A stretch of 12,948 nt of DNA from Oscillospiraceae bacterium. GTDB lineage: Bacteria > Bacillota > Clostridia > Christensenellales > Aristaeellaceae. The stretch covers positions 1 to 12,948 of the forward strand of contig JAITDK010000258.1 of the NCBI GenBank assembly GCA_031282605.1, given 5' to 3'. How positions within the stretch are numbered: the stretch's first letter is position 1; the number at the start of each line of letters is the position of its first letter. The notes below the pieces were generated by a model. That model was not told the DNA's origin. It did no database searches and was given only the letters and a program-made list of their open reading frames with translations. The position numbers and the translations under genes were made by a program. Positions 12,409 through 12,948 of this stretch are shown in pieces.

Positions 12409-12948
12409 ATGAAGATTGCACCGCGAACCCACGTGCTTGAGATCGACGCCGGCGGCGGCGGACGCTTGTTCCCCGTGCTCACGTGGGACGATGATCATGC
12501 CGTGCTGATCGACGCCGGTTATCCCGGCCAGGTTGACCTGTTCGTCGGCGCTATCGCCGAGGCCGGACAGGACGCCGCGAACATCACTGAAATCATCCTG
12601 ACCCATCAGGATTTGGATCACATCGGCTGTGTGAAGGACTTGCTGAGACTCGCGCCAAACGCGCGCGTCATCTCGCACGCCGACGAGGCGCCATACATCG
12701 ACGGCTCGCTCCCGCCTCAGAAGGGCTTCCCCAGCCAGCACATCCGCGTCGATCAAACCGTGACCGACGGCGAGGTTCTGCCGTACTGCGGCGGGATCGA
12801 GGCCGTTCACGCGCCGGGACACACGCCCGGCAGCGTCTGCCTGTACCTGCAAGCCAGCGGCGTCATGGTCGGCGGAGACGCGTTCAATATCGCGGGTGGA
12901 AAGCTCGCCGGGCCGAACCCGCAGTATACGGACGATATGGAGCAAGGG
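12409..12948 (+). CDS. Metallo-beta-lactamase-fold hydrolase, N-terminal part (runs off the window)
   Basis: The first 180 codons of a zinc-dependent MBL-fold hydrolase start at ATG 12409 with AAGGAGGA (12393-12400) eight bases upstream. The frame is open to the end of the window. The metal motif reads THQDLDHIG, with His66, Asp68, Asp70 and His71. The usual HxHxDH therefore has aspartate at its second metal position, a variant also seen in a broad subfamily of bacterial MBL hydrolases. His138 in APGHTPGS and Asp157 in GGDAF are the further ligands, both in their normal places. The early LIDAGYPG strand at 33-40 is typical. The substrate is unknown; lactonase, glyoxalase II-like and other esterase roles are all possible. 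It is transcribed away from the importer operon by its own promoter, so no link to peptide uptake is implied. Confidence 0.9.
   Translation, partial: MKIAPRTHVLEIDAGGGGRLFPVLTWDDDHAVLIDAGYPGQVDLFVGAIAEAGQDAANITEIILTHQDLDHIGCVKDLLRLAPNARVISHADEAPYIDGSLPPQKGFPSQHIRVDQTVTDGEVLPYCGGIEAVHAPGHTPGSVCLYLQASGVMVGGDAFNIAGGKLAGPNPQYTDDMEQG

Overview
The window is a GC-rich stretch of a Bacillota chromosome, most likely from Clostridia. A Christensenellales-type lineage is my guess, not something the sequence proves. Supporting signs are strong GGAGG ribosome-binding sites, sigma-A promoters (two with an extended -10 TGn motif), a rhodanese-less ThiI beside its own cysteine desulfurase, a zinc-ribbon/transmembrane surface protein, and a small protein resembling the DUF6106 family. 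No tRNA, rRNA, CRISPR array, insertion sequence or phage gene was seen.

Layout. Positions 1-180 hold the first 60 codons of an unrecognised minus-strand gene whose promoter sits so close that the mRNA may be leaderless. Positions 308-2296 (minus) encode a 662-residue zinc-ribbon, single-pass membrane protein with Ig-like and OB-like extracytoplasmic parts. From a strong promoter at 2423-2452 a plus-strand operon follows: small membrane protein (2521-3051), NifS/NifZ-type cysteine desulfurase (3093-4238) and thiI (4289-5458). The last two form a dedicated pathway that moves sulfur from cysteine to tRNA 4-thiouridine. A 278-base convergent gap holds a degenerate palindromic, REP-like sequence.

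Positions 5737-11674 (minus) are a complete peptide-type ABC importer operon: substrate-binding protein, permeases B and C, ATPases D and F, and a 91-residue membrane protein tightly coupled to the end of F. A perfect stem-loop separates the binding-protein gene from the permease genes. A 734-base divergent spacer carries the importer promoter and, at its right end, the promoter of a metallo-beta-lactamase-fold hydrolase that runs off the window at 12948.

The outstanding observation is the importer's binding protein. Its signal peptide is followed by what is normally the C-terminal half of a family 5 solute-binding protein, then by what is normally the N-terminal half. The protein stops exactly where the first half would ordinarily continue. 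It therefore reads as a natural circular permutation, cut at the first interlobe hinge, inside an otherwise intact operon with its own promoter and ribosome-binding site. It also lacks the lipobox cysteine expected in a Gram-positive importer.
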